Below, piece by piece: positions 11,301-19,590 of a stretch of 64,000 nt of DNA. The notes beneath the pieces are model-generated. The model was not told the origin of the DNA and searched no databases. It saw only the letters and a list, made by a program, of their open reading frames with translations. Every line of letters begins with the position of its first letter. Position 1 is the first letter of the stretch. A program made the position numbers and the translations under genes. Origin of the DNA: Tragulus kanchil (taxonomy: Eukaryota; Chordata; Mammalia; Artiodactyla; Tragulidae); the NCBI GenBank assembly GCA_022376925.1, contig JAIOJX010000027.1, positions 15,703,471-15,767,470 of the forward strand, read 5' to 3'.

Positions 11301-14300
11301 AAGCCTGTTGGAGATGTTTAAGAAATATATTTTATGTATTTATTTGGGGCTGTGTCGGGTCTCCGTTGCGGCCGGCAGGCTCTCTGGCTGTGGTGTGTGG
11401 GCTCAGCAGTTGCAGCACTCAGGCTTAGTTGCCCTGAGCATGTGGGATCGTAGTTCCCTGAAGAAGGATCAAATCTGTGTCCCCGACATAGGAAAGAGGA
11501 CTTTTAATCACTGGATGGCCTGGGACGCCTCTCCTATTTGAGATTAAACCACGTGAAGTCAACGTACCTGTTGTAAGCCTTGAGGCTAGGGTGGAGGACT
11601 GTGTGGGCTTCCTACAATTGCTTCTGCATCTTGGCCCAGAGCCATCCGGCTTTCTTTGTTGTAGTCAAGACTTCTCACCGTGGCAACGCCCCACCACAGA
11701 GTCAAGCGAGTTCCCGGAAATAGTGATTAATTATAAACGGGCAACAGGCAATTGTATGGACACGGAATATAAGGAAATGAAACACAACGAGCCCTCTAGA
11801 GGACTGGAACTAGCAGTCAGGGTCTGTTGCTACTCTTTCCTTATCTTATTGGCCTCATGGTCTCCCTTCTACCTCTGTGTTTCTCTGCTCACTCACCTTG
11901 AACCTGGCTCGATTCTTTACCAGGCCCTCTTGCCCAGAGGATTATCACACGCTGGCATCTTTTCCCCGAGATGCTGGTTCCTTTAGAGTTCTCTTTGATC
12001 TCGCCCGTGTCATGCTTATGCCAAGAACAACTCTGCACTGTATTTCTGCCCGGGCTGCTGTGGGCTGCGCAGGTGAAGTCGCTGAGGAAATGCGGCTCCA
12101 CGGGTAAAGAGCGCCGTCAGCCGTGGCGCTGCTCACCGTGTGCGTCCTTGGACTCGCCCCGCCTTGAGCCGTTTGTTTCAGGTCGGCTTGTCCACTGGAT
12201 CCGAAGCGACGCTCTCTGTAAGAGAAGGTCAGCAAAGCCCCGTCTTGACTAAAAATACTGTGTCTTTCAGCGTCTTGTAAATTATCTGTTAAAAGAGCTA
12301 CTGTGATCTACGAAGGAGAGAGAGTAACTATCCAAGAAAAATTTAAGAACGGAATGGTGCACGGCCAAAAGATTTCCTTCTTCTGCAAGAATAAAGAGAA
12401 GAAGTGCAGCTACACAGAGGATGCCCAGTGCATAGACGGCACCGTCGAGATCCCCAAGTGCTTCAAGGGTGAGTTGAATGCTAGAGCATTTCCCTGGCAC
12501 TGCCCTTGCCCCGGCGTGGGCTGCCACACCACACTGAGCAGAGCTCCCTGTGCCACGCAGTAGGTCCTGGTTGGTTATATCATTTTAAATATAGCAGCAT
12601 GTGCATGTCCATCCCAACGTCTCTGACTGTCCCTTCCCTCTATCCTTTCCCCTCTGGCAACCATAAGTTCCACCTCTACGTCTGTGAGCCTCTTTATTTT
12701 GTAAGTAAGTTCTCTTGTATCATATCTTTTTCAATTCTGCACATAAGGGATGCCATGTGATATTTCTCCTTCTCTGACTTACTGCACTCAGGGTGACAAT
12801 TCCCAGGGCCACCCGTGTTCCTGCAAATGGCATTGTTTCATTTTTTTAATGGCTGAGTAATCATAATCGGTACTTTTATTATTGATATAGAACGACTAAG
12901 AAGCCATGCCCATTTGGCCACTGGATTTTTAAAAAGAGGGTGGGGCAGGAGAGCACAGCAAGATGAGGCGGTGACTCTACTCCGTGTCTCTGTGGTTTTC
13001 TCTCCCAATTCTTTTCCCTAAAACTCAGGGTGGTGACTCTGATTAGTGTTGAATTATGCCTTCGTGTATAATTCCAGATAATACGTGAGTAGTAATATTG
13101 AATGGAATATTGAATAATAATATTTACCACCTCTTGGTCTCAAATGATAACAAACTCACCCCAAATTACAAAGCAACTCAAGTCCACGGTCATTTGTTTA
13201 TAGGTCTTCTAACAATTCCTTCCTTCTTTGGGGAATTCCTGGAGTTTGAAAAATACCCATTAGAGCAAGACATTTTAAAGAAAGATGACACTGTGTTTGT
13301 GTGAGACAAAGGAGTGGACGATGGCCAGCATTTAAGCCATTTCAGGTTTAAGGTCTAAATATCTTTGTTGCTACAAAGGAGGAACTAGCCAGAGGCTGAA
13401 GCTGTGATTGTGTCTAGACTGAGAGCTGCTTCGGTGCGGGCATCCCCACCTCGCAGGTTTGATGATTGGAAATCTTACACAAGACGTGGAGTAAGTGCTC
13501 AGTGATCACCACAACAGTTCTCACAGCTATAGTTATGAGTAGCTAGAAATACACTGCATAGCTATTGTTCAAAATACAGCAGAGCCCGTGGTGAGGTGTT
13601 GCACGTTGACACTGACCAATGATCCCAGGACAGATCGGCAGAAGAAACACGAGCAGAGGGTAACTTAAAACGTCAGACAGGGCTTCCCTGGTGGTCTGGT
13701 GGGTAAAGGGGACAGGGGACACTGGTTTGATCCCTGGCCCGAGAAGATCCCACGTGCCGTGGAGTGGCTGGACCGGTGTGTCCAATTACAAGCTAGCGCT
13801 CTGGAGCGCACACACCCAGAGCTGGTGCTCTGCAGCAAGAGAGGGGCCACTGCTACGGGAGGCCCACACTGGCCAAAGAATTAAGATGGATGAAAAAAAA
13901 AAAAGAGGCCAAAATTTTAAAAAAAAAAAAAAAAGGTCAAACAGAGCTTGGTTAATGTATTTCTTCAGGCTGTTCTCTCCCACAGTCTGCAGACAGATAA
14001 GCTCTGTGGGTATATTGGGGAATAAATAAGGGGCTGATACAGTGTTTTTCTTTTATTCTTGGCTGTCAGAAATTATACAGAACATTTTCTTTTCTCTCTT
14101 GGAAACGAGTGGTTTATCATTTCCCTGATGTTTTCTCACATCACTTAAGCCTCACATGGAATGCTTTCATTCATATAAGTAGATTTATTCTGCATGTTTA
14201 TAAAATGTATTTGATTTGGCTTGGCTATTCAACAAATTTGAAAAACGATTGTTTCTCTTATTTTTTTCTCCCCAAACAGAACACAGTGCTTTGGCTTTCT

Positions 14301-14335
14301 GGAAAACGGATGCATCTGACGTAAAACCATGCTAA
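2279..14335 (+). CDS. APOH: APOH, beta-2-glycoprotein I (eight coding exons, spliced)
   Basis: APOH is a secreted plasma glycoprotein of four regular CCP/sushi domains and a modified fifth domain that binds anionic phospholipid; it is the main antigen in antiphospholipid syndrome. Using the intact copies (exon 1 2279-2342 or 3411-3474, then 4077-4253, 5144-5240, 6060-6136 or 7180-7256, 8559-8747 or 9647-9835, 10965-11145, 12271-12468, 14280-14335), exon phases join correctly. The total is 345 codons plus stop once one extra base in exon 6 is discounted, the same length as human APOH. Visible hallmarks are a signal peptide, the CxxxP-type sushi cysteines, N-glycosylation sequons NNS, NDT and NWT in domain 3, the lysine-rich CKNKEKKC patch and the [14 protein letters not shown] tail of domain 5. 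Read as assembled, the locus is exon-duplicated and frameshifted. The duplications are probably artefactual; the frameshift is unresolved. Confidence 0.96.
2392..2584 (+). repeat. Bov-tA-type SINE in APOH intron 1
   Basis: It starts with the tRNA-like 'gggcttcccaggtggcacag' and continues through the 'attctcgcctggagaatct' module to 'tccatagggctgcagcgtct'. This is the ruminant Bov-tA/Bov-A2 arrangement. A duplicate is at 3524-3716. Confidence 0.85.
2690..2870 (+). repeat. MIR SINE fragment
   Basis: 'ctgatctgtgaaatggggta' followed by 'gagattaagtgagata' and 'ggtacagaactcagtg' matches the conserved MIR core and 3' part, an old mammalian tRNA-derived SINE. A duplicate is at about 3822-4002. Confidence 0.7.
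2945..3093 (+). pseudogene. APOH: APOH exon 2, truncated copy A
   Basis: This is the 5' 149 bases of exon 2 (sushi domain 1). Compared with the complete copy at 4077-4253 it lacks one CGG codon (one of the two arginines after GGM). It stops at 'ggactctgg', where the sequence jumps back to text from position 1951, so no splice donor follows and the frame soon meets TGA. It is a by-product of the tandem duplication and should not be included in the transcript. Confidence 0.92.
3411..3474 (+). CDS. APOH: APOH coding exon 1, copy B
   Basis: This copy is identical to 2279-2342, including the donor gtaagt, and sits upstream of the only complete exon 2. Either copy would give the same protein. If the duplication is an assembly error, only one exists in the animal. 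Confidence 0.9.
4077..4253 (+). CDS. APOH: APOH coding exon 2, complete (sushi domain 1)
   Basis: 177 bases between 'ttccag' and 'gtaagt' encode mature residues from C-P-K-P-E-E-L to N-T-L-R-C-T. This is a complete CCP module with its four cysteines and the conserved W of 'LTGLW'. The double arginine after GGM agrees with the R/K pair in other mammals, so this copy rather than 2945-3093 is authentic. Phases are 1 in and 1 out. Confidence 0.95.
4381..4406 (+). other. G-run, potential G-quadruplex, in GC-rich intron segment
   Basis: An uninterrupted run of about 15 G follows 'cggc' and is succeeded by 'ccggggccagg', inside a GC-rich stretch at about 4340-4560 of APOH intron 2. Such runs can fold as G-quadruplexes and are also poorly sequenced, so the exact G count is uncertain. 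No exon is visible here. Confidence 0.5.
4566..4790 (+). repeat. Bov-A-type SINE
   Basis: 'ggtcagaaagagtcagacac', 'gaagatcccctggcgaagag' and 'cagaggagcctggcgggctg' are hallmark ruminant Bov-A modules. They are arranged as two partial units. Confidence 0.8.
4831..4990 (+). repeat. CHR-type tRNA-Glu SINE with A-rich tail
   Basis: It begins 'gggacttccctggtggtcca', includes 'cagtggttagggctccg' and the 'ctaagatccggcatg' module, and ends in 'tggccaaaaag' plus an A-rich tail. This is the CHR / SINE2-1-like type shared by cetaceans and ruminants. Confidence 0.8.
5144..5240 (+). CDS. APOH: APOH coding exon 3 (sushi domain 2, first half)
   Basis: 97 bases between 'aaatcacag' and 'gtaagg' encode [12 protein letters not shown] through S-F-S-C-H-T-G. 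The split of domain 2 over two exons is the known APOH gene structure. The last codon is GG|A, joined to exon 4. Single copy, no disruption. Confidence 0.94.
6060..6136 (+). CDS. APOH: APOH coding exon 4, copy A (sushi domain 2, second half)
   Basis: 77 bases between 'ccttttgcag' and 'gtgagt' encode [20 protein letters not shown] plus the closing L-P-V-C-A. The conserved W and last cysteines of the CCP fold are present. The exon is identical to copy B at 7180-7256. Confidence 0.93.
7180..7256 (+). CDS. APOH: APOH coding exon 4, copy B
   Basis: An exact repeat of 6060-6136 with the same acceptor and donor. Including both copies would insert an extra half sushi domain and break the frame (77 bases is not a multiple of three), so only one can be used. 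Confidence 0.9.
7408..7681 (-). repeat. tRNA-Glu-derived SINE, lineage-specific subfamily
   Basis: Read on the minus strand: 'gctttcctggtggtccagtg' head, B-box-like 'ggttcgatccctggccccag', 'gatcccatgtgctgcag', '...ggccaaagaataaaaa' and an A-rich end. A truncated copy at 6290-6420 lies in the first copy of D2. Confidence 0.8.
7710..7982 (-). repeat. CHR-2-like tRNA-Glu SINE
   Basis: The minus strand carries the ruminant/cetacean long form with 'agcccgggcactgcaactag'-type modules and ends in an A-rich 'aaataaattaattaaat' tail. It lies head-to-tail with the SINE at 7408-7681. Confidence 0.75.
7985..8536. other. APOH intron 4 unique sequence
   Basis: Unremarkable intron sequence. I see no repeat I can name and no exon. 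Confidence 0.5.
8559..8747 (+). CDS. APOH: APOH coding exon 5, copy A (sushi domain 3)
   Basis: 189 bases between 'tttttcag' and 'gtgagt' encode a complete CCP domain from I-T-C-P-P-P-P-V-P to L-P-E-C-K. Three N-glycosylation sequons (NNS, NDT, NWT) are at the positions known to be glycosylated in human APOH. The exon is in-frame in length, so a transcript carrying both copies would add a whole extra sushi domain without a frameshift. Confidence 0.94.
9146..9330 (+). repeat. Bov-tA SINE
   Basis: 'gggcttccctggcggctcag' followed by 'ggtaaagaatccacctgcag', 'cccactccagtattcttg' and 'gagcctggtgggctacagtc'. A classic full-length ruminant Bov-tA. A duplicate is at 10234-10418. Confidence 0.92.
9647..9835 (+). 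CDS. APOH: APOH coding exon 5, copy B
   Basis: Identical to 8559-8747, including both splice sites. Probably the same exon assembled twice. Confidence 0.9.
10234..10418 (+). repeat. Bov-tA SINE, duplicate copy
   Basis: Same element as 9146-9330, repeated by tandem duplication D3. Confidence 0.9.
10965..11145 (+). CDS. APOH: APOH coding exon 6 (sushi domain 4) with one-base frameshift
   Basis: The acceptor is 'cactttttag' and the donor 'gtatga'. The exon encodes [16 protein letters not shown] to T-L-D-G-P-A-E-V, then shifts. The AA at 11098-11099 has one A too many compared with the family, and a TAG follows 10 bases later in the shifted frame. Ignoring that base, the rest reads as a normal domain end with C, W and final C, and the exon becomes 180 bases, as the gene's phase pattern requires. 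In that frame the family's NWS sequon reads T-W-S, so the fourth glycosylation site would be absent. This exon is not duplicated, so there is no second copy to compare. It could be a sequencing error or a real inactivating variant. Confidence 0.9.
11321..11535 (-). repeat. Degraded CHR-type SINE
   Basis: 'tttatttggggctgtgtcgg', 'gcatgtgggatcgtagttcc' and 'ggacttttaatcactggat' read as the reverse complement of a CHR-like tRNA-Glu SINE with many substitutions. Confidence 0.65.
11536..12270. other. APOH intron 6, no recognised element
   Basis: Mixed-composition intron sequence. No exon or named repeat recognised; it ends in the exon 7 acceptor 'gtgtctttcag'. Confidence 0.5.
12271..12468 (+). 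CDS. APOH: APOH coding exon 7 (sushi domain 5, phospholipid-binding part)
   Basis: 198 bases between 'gtgtctttcag' and 'gtgagt' encode [12 protein letters not shown] through P-K-C-F-K. The stretch [15 protein letters not shown] is the lysine-rich patch that contacts anionic phospholipids in this family and is unchanged here. Single copy and open throughout. Confidence 0.95.
12590..12890 (-). repeat. Antisense L1 3'-end fragment
   Basis: 'tatcctttcccctctggcaa', 'agtaagttctcttgtatcat' and 'tttttaatggctgagtaat' are typical of the minus strand of old mammalian L1 ORF2/3' ends. Confidence 0.7.
13413..13510 (+). repeat. Possible MIR/L2-like fragment
   Basis: 'ctagactgagagctgcttcg' resembles the 'tagactgtgagctccttgag' text common in L2/MIR-class repeats. 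Short and diverged. Confidence 0.35.
13679..13935 (+). repeat. tRNA-Glu-derived SINE, lineage-specific subfamily
   Basis: Complete element: 'gggcttccctggtggtctgg', 'ggtttgatccctggcccgag', 'gatcccacgtgccgtggag', 'ggaggcccacactggccaaa', then an A-rich tail. In APOH intron 7, same strand as the gene. Confidence 0.85.
14280..14335 (+). CDS. APOH: APOH coding exon 8 (C-terminus) and stop
   Basis: Acceptor 'ctccccaaacag'. The exon encodes the end [18 protein letters not shown] and TAA. The hydrophobic L-A-F-W loop inserts into membranes, and the following K-T bond is the plasmin cleavage site known in human APOH. The last cysteine forms the extra disulphide of domain 5. Confidence 0.96.
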
Positions 14336-14405
14336 GCTGGTTTGCCCATTGTAAATTAAGTGACATACTTGTACGTGTGTCCAGGGCATCTGACGGAAAT
14401 ACAGG

Positions 14406-14411
14406 AATAAA
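14406..14411 (+). terminator. APOH: APOH polyadenylation signal
   Basis: AATAAA, 71 bases after the stop codon, the first canonical signal. A short 3' UTR is normal for APOH. Confidence 0.8.
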
Positions 14412-14480
14412 GGGAGTAGACTTACTGTGTCAGCCAAGGCCGTGTCACTCCTCAGCTCACTTTTAGTTACCTGGTTTTTT

Positions 14481-14692
14481 GTTTGTTGTTCAGTTGCTCA
14501 GTCGTTTTCAACTCTTTGCAGCCCAGTGGACTGCCGCACGGCAGGCTTGCCTGTCCTTTGCCATCTCCTGCAGTTGCTCAAACACATGTCCTTTGCATTG
14601 ACGATATTAGCCAACCATCTCATCTGCTGTTTAGCCCTTCTGCTCCTGCCCTCAGCCTTTCCCAGCACCAGGGTCTTTTCCAATACCACCAC
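14481..14692 (-). repeat. Bov-A SINE
   Basis: 'gttgttcagttgctcagtcg', 'ttgcagcccagtggactg', 'gccatctcctgcagttgctc' are the reverse complement of the BovB-derived Bov-A module. Confidence 0.88.
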
Positions 14693-14706
14693 TTAAAAAA
14701 AGAAAT

Positions 14707-14950
14707 GGGGCTTCCCTGGTGGTCCAGTGGGCAGAGAGTCCATCTTGCAGTACAAGGGGCGCCGGTTCGATCCCTGGCCCCAGAAGATCCCACGTGCCAC
14801 ACTGGTGTGTCCAATTATGAGCCAGCGCCCTGGAGCACATGTGCCCAACGGCGGTGCTCTGCAATGAGAGAGCCCACTGCCATGGGAGGCCCACACAGGC
14901 CAAAGAATAAAAATGGATGAAAAAAAAAATATATAAAAGAGGCATGATGG
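14707..14950 (+). repeat. tRNA-Glu-derived SINE, lineage-specific subfamily
   Basis: Starts 'ggggcttccctggtggtcca', with 'gccggttcgatccctggcc' as B box, 'gatcccacgtgccacactgg' and a (A)n(TA)n tail. Immediately follows the minus-strand Bov-A. Confidence 0.85.
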
Positions 14951-15039
14951 GGAAAAAATATATAAAATAAAAAAAGAAATGATGTTACTTCACATCATTT
15001 TCTAGTTACTGCTCTCCATCTGTGTCAACTTAAAAATAG

Positions 15040-15310
15040 TCATAACCTAAATGCTGAGTTACGTTTTATTCGGTGGGAATGTGTAGGACTTCGGCTGGGA
15101 GGCAGCCTCTCAAGCGGGAGAGCTGTTCCCCGGAGGCGCGGGGAGGAGCCAGGTGACCGAGAGCTGCCACAGGGGGCAGGCAGTCTGAACAACAAAAAAG
15201 TGTTTGTGAATTAAAGAAGACCAGGTATCTCAAGGGCTATCTGAGACCTTAGGAATCTCTAGGTACCGGCAGACTCGAGAGTCTGGGCGCCCCGAAGCCG
15301 CGCCTGGCGC
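15040..15310 (+). mobile_element. Degraded LTR-like repeat (ruminant ERV LTR type, name unknown)
   Basis: Text such as 'tgctgagttacgttttattc', 'gggaggcagcctctcaag', 'ggggaggagccaggtgacc' and 'ggtatctcaag' recalls a ruminant retroviral LTR I know only as a recurring pattern. No retroviral coding sequence is attached. It passes into a GC-rich stretch (15260-15660) with no recognised gene. Confidence 0.4.
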
Positions 15311-15678
15311 GAGCGTCCCGGCCCGGGGCCAGGGTCCCGCGCCCTCGGCGCCCCCGAGGCGGCAGCGTCCAGGCGGGAGCCGGCTTTTCTCCCCAGGCGC
15401 CCTCGGGGCTCAGAGAGTCACCTTTGGAGGCCAGGATCGCTGATGACGGTGACATCCTTGCTTGCCGACGTGGCAGGCGGTGCTCCACGTCTCTGCCGTG
15501 TCCCTGGTTTTCGCCGCTCGCAGCTCTGCAGCGCCGCCTCCCCGGAGCGCAGGCCTCAGGGCCGCTTCCTCCGCGGGACGCAGCCGCCTCCACCTGGGGC
15601 TTCTGCTCCCGCTCCCTGTCCAGGGGCCAGTGTGGCTCTTCCCAGGTTGCCCCTCAAAAGCTCCAAGCCCCGCCGCCG

Positions 15679-15898
15679 TTGTTCAGTCGCTCAGTCATGA
15701 CCCCATGGATGTAGCCCACCCGCTCCTCTGCCCGTGGGCTTTCCCAGGCAAGAGCACTGGGTGGACTGCCGTTTCCTCCTCCAGGGCATCTCCCTGGCCC
15801 AGGGATCAGACCCTGGTCTCTGTGCCTCTTGCACTGGCAGAGGGATTTTCTTTCTTTCTTCTTCTTTTTTTTTAACCACTGAGCCTCTGGGGAAGCCC
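15679..15898 (-). repeat. Bov-A2/Bov-tA SINE
   Basis: 'gttcagtcgctcagtcatga' to 'accactgagcctctggggaa' is a full reverse-complement Bov-tA, interrupted by a T-rich expansion at 15848-15874. Confidence 0.85.
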
Positions 15899-15941
15899 CC
15901 AAAATCCCATTAGCTAGCTTTAAAAAACAATTTTACTTTGT

Positions 15942-16072
15942 CTTTCGCTTTGATTTCTCCCCGCTTCCTCTCTCCCTCTCTCCACCTCTCCTGCTTTGCT
16001 CTGTCCCTCTCTGGCCCTCCTTCTGCTTCCCTCCTTCTCTCCCCTCTCCCTCTCCCTCTTTCTCCCAGTCTC
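15942..16072 (+). repeat. Polypyrimidine (CT-rich) tract
   Basis: About 130 bases almost entirely C and T, with repeats of 'ctctccctctc' and 'ccctccttctgc'. Such tracts can form triplex (H-DNA) structures. No coding meaning. Confidence 0.85.
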
Positions 16073-16289
16073 AAAGCTGGGTAAGGGTCAGCTTTGAGAG
16101 TGAGTGCTTCCTCCCCTTTCTGAAAGGACAAGCCTCACTTAGCTCCGTAAGGAGACTGTCCATGCGAAATGTGTCTCTTAAAGGCTCAGACCACCGGCTC
16201 CCGGCATCGGAATCCAGCGGTCCGCCCCCGCTCAGAGCCCAGAGGCCTCCCTGCCGGCTCGGCGTCCAGACGGCACCACCGCCCCTTCC

Positions 16290-18484
16290 GCAGGCGGCCT
16301 GGTGCAGGGCGCGTGACCCACAATGGACGGTTGTCCTCCCCCGTGTTAGCACAGCTGGATGTGGCCTTCCTGTCCCATGTGATGTTGCCCGACCAACAGC
16401 TGCAGCCCCAGTGCACCCTGAGAGACGCCTGAGACCTGAGGGGCCTGCTCTGTGCCCCGGGGGCTCCCGGATATGCCTCCCCATGACCAGCTCTCTTCTC
16501 CGAGATGGCACATGGGTTTCTAAATGCAAAGGCATCCAGGTCTTCGTTTATGTCTTGTGCAATGGCATGTTTCTGCAAAAAGTTACGGAAAATAATCTCT
16601 CTTATTTCTAAGACACTGAACAACCTTTTGATCCGTAGGTTCTCATTTCCGAGTCCCCCAGGTTCAAAAACAAGTGTTCATCGGTACAATTTCCCAGCTA
16701 CTAGCTGGAGGGTCATTCCCCGCTCTAACACCGACGTACAAGATTTAAAAAAGGGAGGGGAACCGGGCGAGGAAGAAAAGAGCTTGGGGTGTGTGCAGAT
16801 GGGTGTGTGTATATGTCTGCACGTGGGAGTGCGTGTGCTTGGTGTGTGCAAGTGTGTGTGCATGTGTTTGTTGCGTGCTCTTTGTGAGTAGCGTATGTGT
16901 GTGTGCGTGTGAATGCGATGTGCTTGTGTCCATGAGTGTCTTTGAGTGTGTGCTCTTGGTGCACACGTGTGTGTGAGCAGACGTTTGAGGATGTGTTTAC
17001 ACGAGGGGGACACCTAGCTCTGCGTGTGGCGGTGTCTCCTGGCGTCAGCCGCCACTTCTGACAGAGCAGGAAGGAAAACCAGCTTGGAAAGAAAAGACGG
17101 ATGTTTCCTAAGGCTGACGCTGGGTGGAATTTCCCTCGTGCCTCACCTGTGTTGATTCCGTCTTCCCGAGCACCCCCTCAGCAAGGTAAGGCAGCTGAGG
17201 CTCACGGAGTCCAGTCAGTCGGCTTCCACGAGTCATGGAGCTGGAGCGCCGCGCTCCAGAACCGGGTCTTTGCTCCCTTCCTTACACTGCTCGTTAGGGG
17301 ATGCGTTTCCACTGGCTTCCTGGAGATAACTGAACTCCAAAGCTGGGATTTGCCAACCTAGGGAGGAGTGCTGAAATGGGTTCCCCCCAAATGCAGGCGG
17401 CCTGGTGCAGGCGCGTGACCCACAATGGACGGTTGTCCTCCCCCGTGTTAGCACAGCTGGATGTGGCCTTCCTGTCCCATGTGATGTTGCCCGACCAACA
17501 GCTGCAGCCCCAGTGCACCCTGAGAGACGCCTGAGACCTGAGGGGCCTGCTCTGTGCCCCGGGGGCTCCCGGATATGCCTCCCCATGACCAGCTCTCTTC
17601 TCCGAGATGGCACATGGGTTTCTAAATGCAAAGGCATCCAGGTCTTCGTTTATGTCTTGTGCAATGGCATGTTTCTGCAAAAAGTTACGGAAAATAATCT
17701 CTCTTATTTCTAAGACACTGAACAACCTTTTGATCCGTAGGTTCTCATTTCCGAGTCCCCCAGGTTCAAAAACAAGTGTTCATCGGTACAATTTCCCAGC
17801 TACTAGCTGGAGGGTCATTCCCCGCTCTAACACCGACGTACAAGATTTAAAAAAGGGAGGGGAACCGACGAGGAAGAAAAGAGCTTGGGGTGTGTGCAGA
17901 TGGGTGTGTGTATATGTCTGCACGTGGGAGTGCGTGTGCTTGGTGTGTGCAAGTGTGTGTGCATGTGTTTGTTGCGTGCTCTTTGTGAGTAGCGTATGTG
18001 TGTGTGCGTGTGAATGCGATGTGCTTGTGTCCATGAGTGTCTTTGAGTGTGTGCTCTTGGTGCACACGTGTGTGTGAGCAGACGTTTGAGGATGTGTTTA
18101 CACGAGGGGGACACCTAGCTCTGCGTGTGGCGGTGTCTCCTGGCGTCAGCCGCCACTTCTGACAGAGCAGGAAGGAAAACCAGCTTGGAAAGAAAAGACG
18201 GATGTTTCCTAAGGCTGACGCTGGGTGGAATTTCCCTCGTGCCTCACCTGTGTTGATTCCGTCTTCCCGAGCACCCCCTCAGCAAGGTAAGGCAGCTGAG
18301 GCTCACGGAGTCCAGTCAGTCGGCTTCCACGAGTCATGGAGCTGGAGCGCCGCGCTCCAGAACCGGGTCTTTGCTCCCTTCCTTACACTGCTCGTTAGGG
18401 GATGCGTTTCCCACTGGCTTCCTGGAGATAACTGAACTCCAAAGCTGGGATTTGCCAACCTAGGGAGGAGTGCTGAAATGGGTT
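16290..18484. repeat. Tandem duplication D4 (unit about 1.10 kb)
   Basis: 16290-17382 is repeated as 17393-18484 (offset 1101-1103), starting 'gcaggcggcctggtgcag'. The copies differ by G-run and 'cgggcg'/'cgacg'-type indels. Between them sits a short C/A filler. Confidence 0.94.
16790..16985 (+). repeat. TG-rich interrupted microsatellite
   Basis: About 200 bases of alternating 'gtgtgtgc'/'gtgtttg' text. Apparent cysteine/valine- or histidine/threonine-rich reading frames across it are microsatellite artefacts. It is repeated at 17885-18086 by D4. Confidence 0.85.
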
Positions 18485-18629
18485 GATGGGGAGATTTTGG
18501 TATAGGTGAGGCCGGGAAGCGCCCTGTGGTCGCTGCTAGTCGAGTGAATGCTAGGTAGCACAAAATGTCGACCCGTCATCCTCGACTTCCAGCGGGGCCT
18601 TCCACGTGTGCCTGCTCCGTCCGGTCCAG

Positions 18630-18808
18630 CTCCGTGCGGCGCCATGGACTGTAGCCCGCCAGGCTCCTCCATCCCGGGAATTTTGCAGGCAAGAATACTT
18701 GAATGGGCAGCCCATCCCTTCTCCAGGGAATCTTCCCAACCCACGGATCAAACCCAGGTCTCCTGTGCTGCAGGCAGATTCTCTACGGTCTGAGCCACCA
18801 GGGAAGCG
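18630..18808 (-). repeat. Bov-tA SINE
   Basis: 'gccatggactgtagcccgcc', 'gcaagaatacttgaatgggc' and 'tctgagccaccagggaagc' are a reverse-complement Bov-tA. Confidence 0.9.
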
Positions 18809-18809
18809 C

Positions 18810-19318
18810 TGGTATTGAAACAAAAAGTCAAAATACAGAAGATCTGTAGATCATGTGAAACACCCCCACCCCCCGCAAAATGGGCAGAGGAGTAGAGGGG
18901 TGTTTTGTAGAAGAATTTTTAAAAAGGACTAAGATGTTTACGTATTTCAGCTTTTCTAATAGCATAAAATGCAAATTAAACAGAAATACTATTTTTATGC
19001 ATACAATTAGCACAGATTATAAAAATTGTTCATGTGAGACAACCACTCTCAGGAACTGCTCAGTGGAATTGCAAATTTGCCACACACTCCCAGGAGGCGG
19101 TTCGGCAGGACTCATCAGGAGCTTTCACTCCTGCCGGGCCCAGAGGAATGTCCTTTATGGACACAGCTGACACGAACCAAGATGTATATACTTAGGGATA
19201 TTTATTGCAGTATTACTTCTAAGGCCAAAATTGCTAGTAATTTACATATCCAATCACCAGAAAGTAAGCTATGTCCAATAAATATGCAAATTAGTATTCA
19301 AAAAAATTCAGCTTGTGA
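18810..19318. other. Intergenic AT-rich sequence
   Basis: 'ggaactgctcagtggaattg...' to 'aatatgcaaattagtattc' resembles an old L1 3'-end fragment, but the match is weak. No gene seen. Confidence 0.35.
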
Positions 19319-19450
19319 GGGGCTTCCCTGGTAGTCCAGTGGTTAAGATTTCGCCTTCGGAGGCACAAAGAGAGTGGGTCTGATCCCTGGCTGGGGAGCT
19401 AAAAGACTAAGAGGCCAAGATCCCACATGCCTCACAGCCGAAAAATCCAG
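19319..19450 (+). repeat. CHR-type SINE
   Basis: 'ggggcttccctggtagtcca' to 'caagatcccacatgcctcac', a partial CHR-like tRNA-Glu SINE. Confidence 0.75.
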
Positions 19451-19477
19451 CTGTAACTGGAGGAAGAAGAAATGGTG

Positions 19478-19590
19478 ACACAGGCTGGTGTTCTCACCTG
19501 GAGAATTCCATGAACCGAGGAGCCTGGCGGGCTGCGGTCCACGGGGTCACAAAGAGTCGGAAACAACTGAGCGACTGACACACACTATTG
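19478..19590 (+). repeat. Bov-tA 3' fragment
   Basis: 'ctcacctggagaattccatg', 'gagcctggcgggctgcgg', 'aaagagtcggaaacaactga'. It is repeated at 20592-20700 by D5, where it forms the start of copy B. Confidence 0.8.

Noticed and set aside
16678..18114. Histidine/threonine-rich and cysteine/valine-rich frames
   Set aside because: They are translations of the TG-rich microsatellite, doubled by D4.
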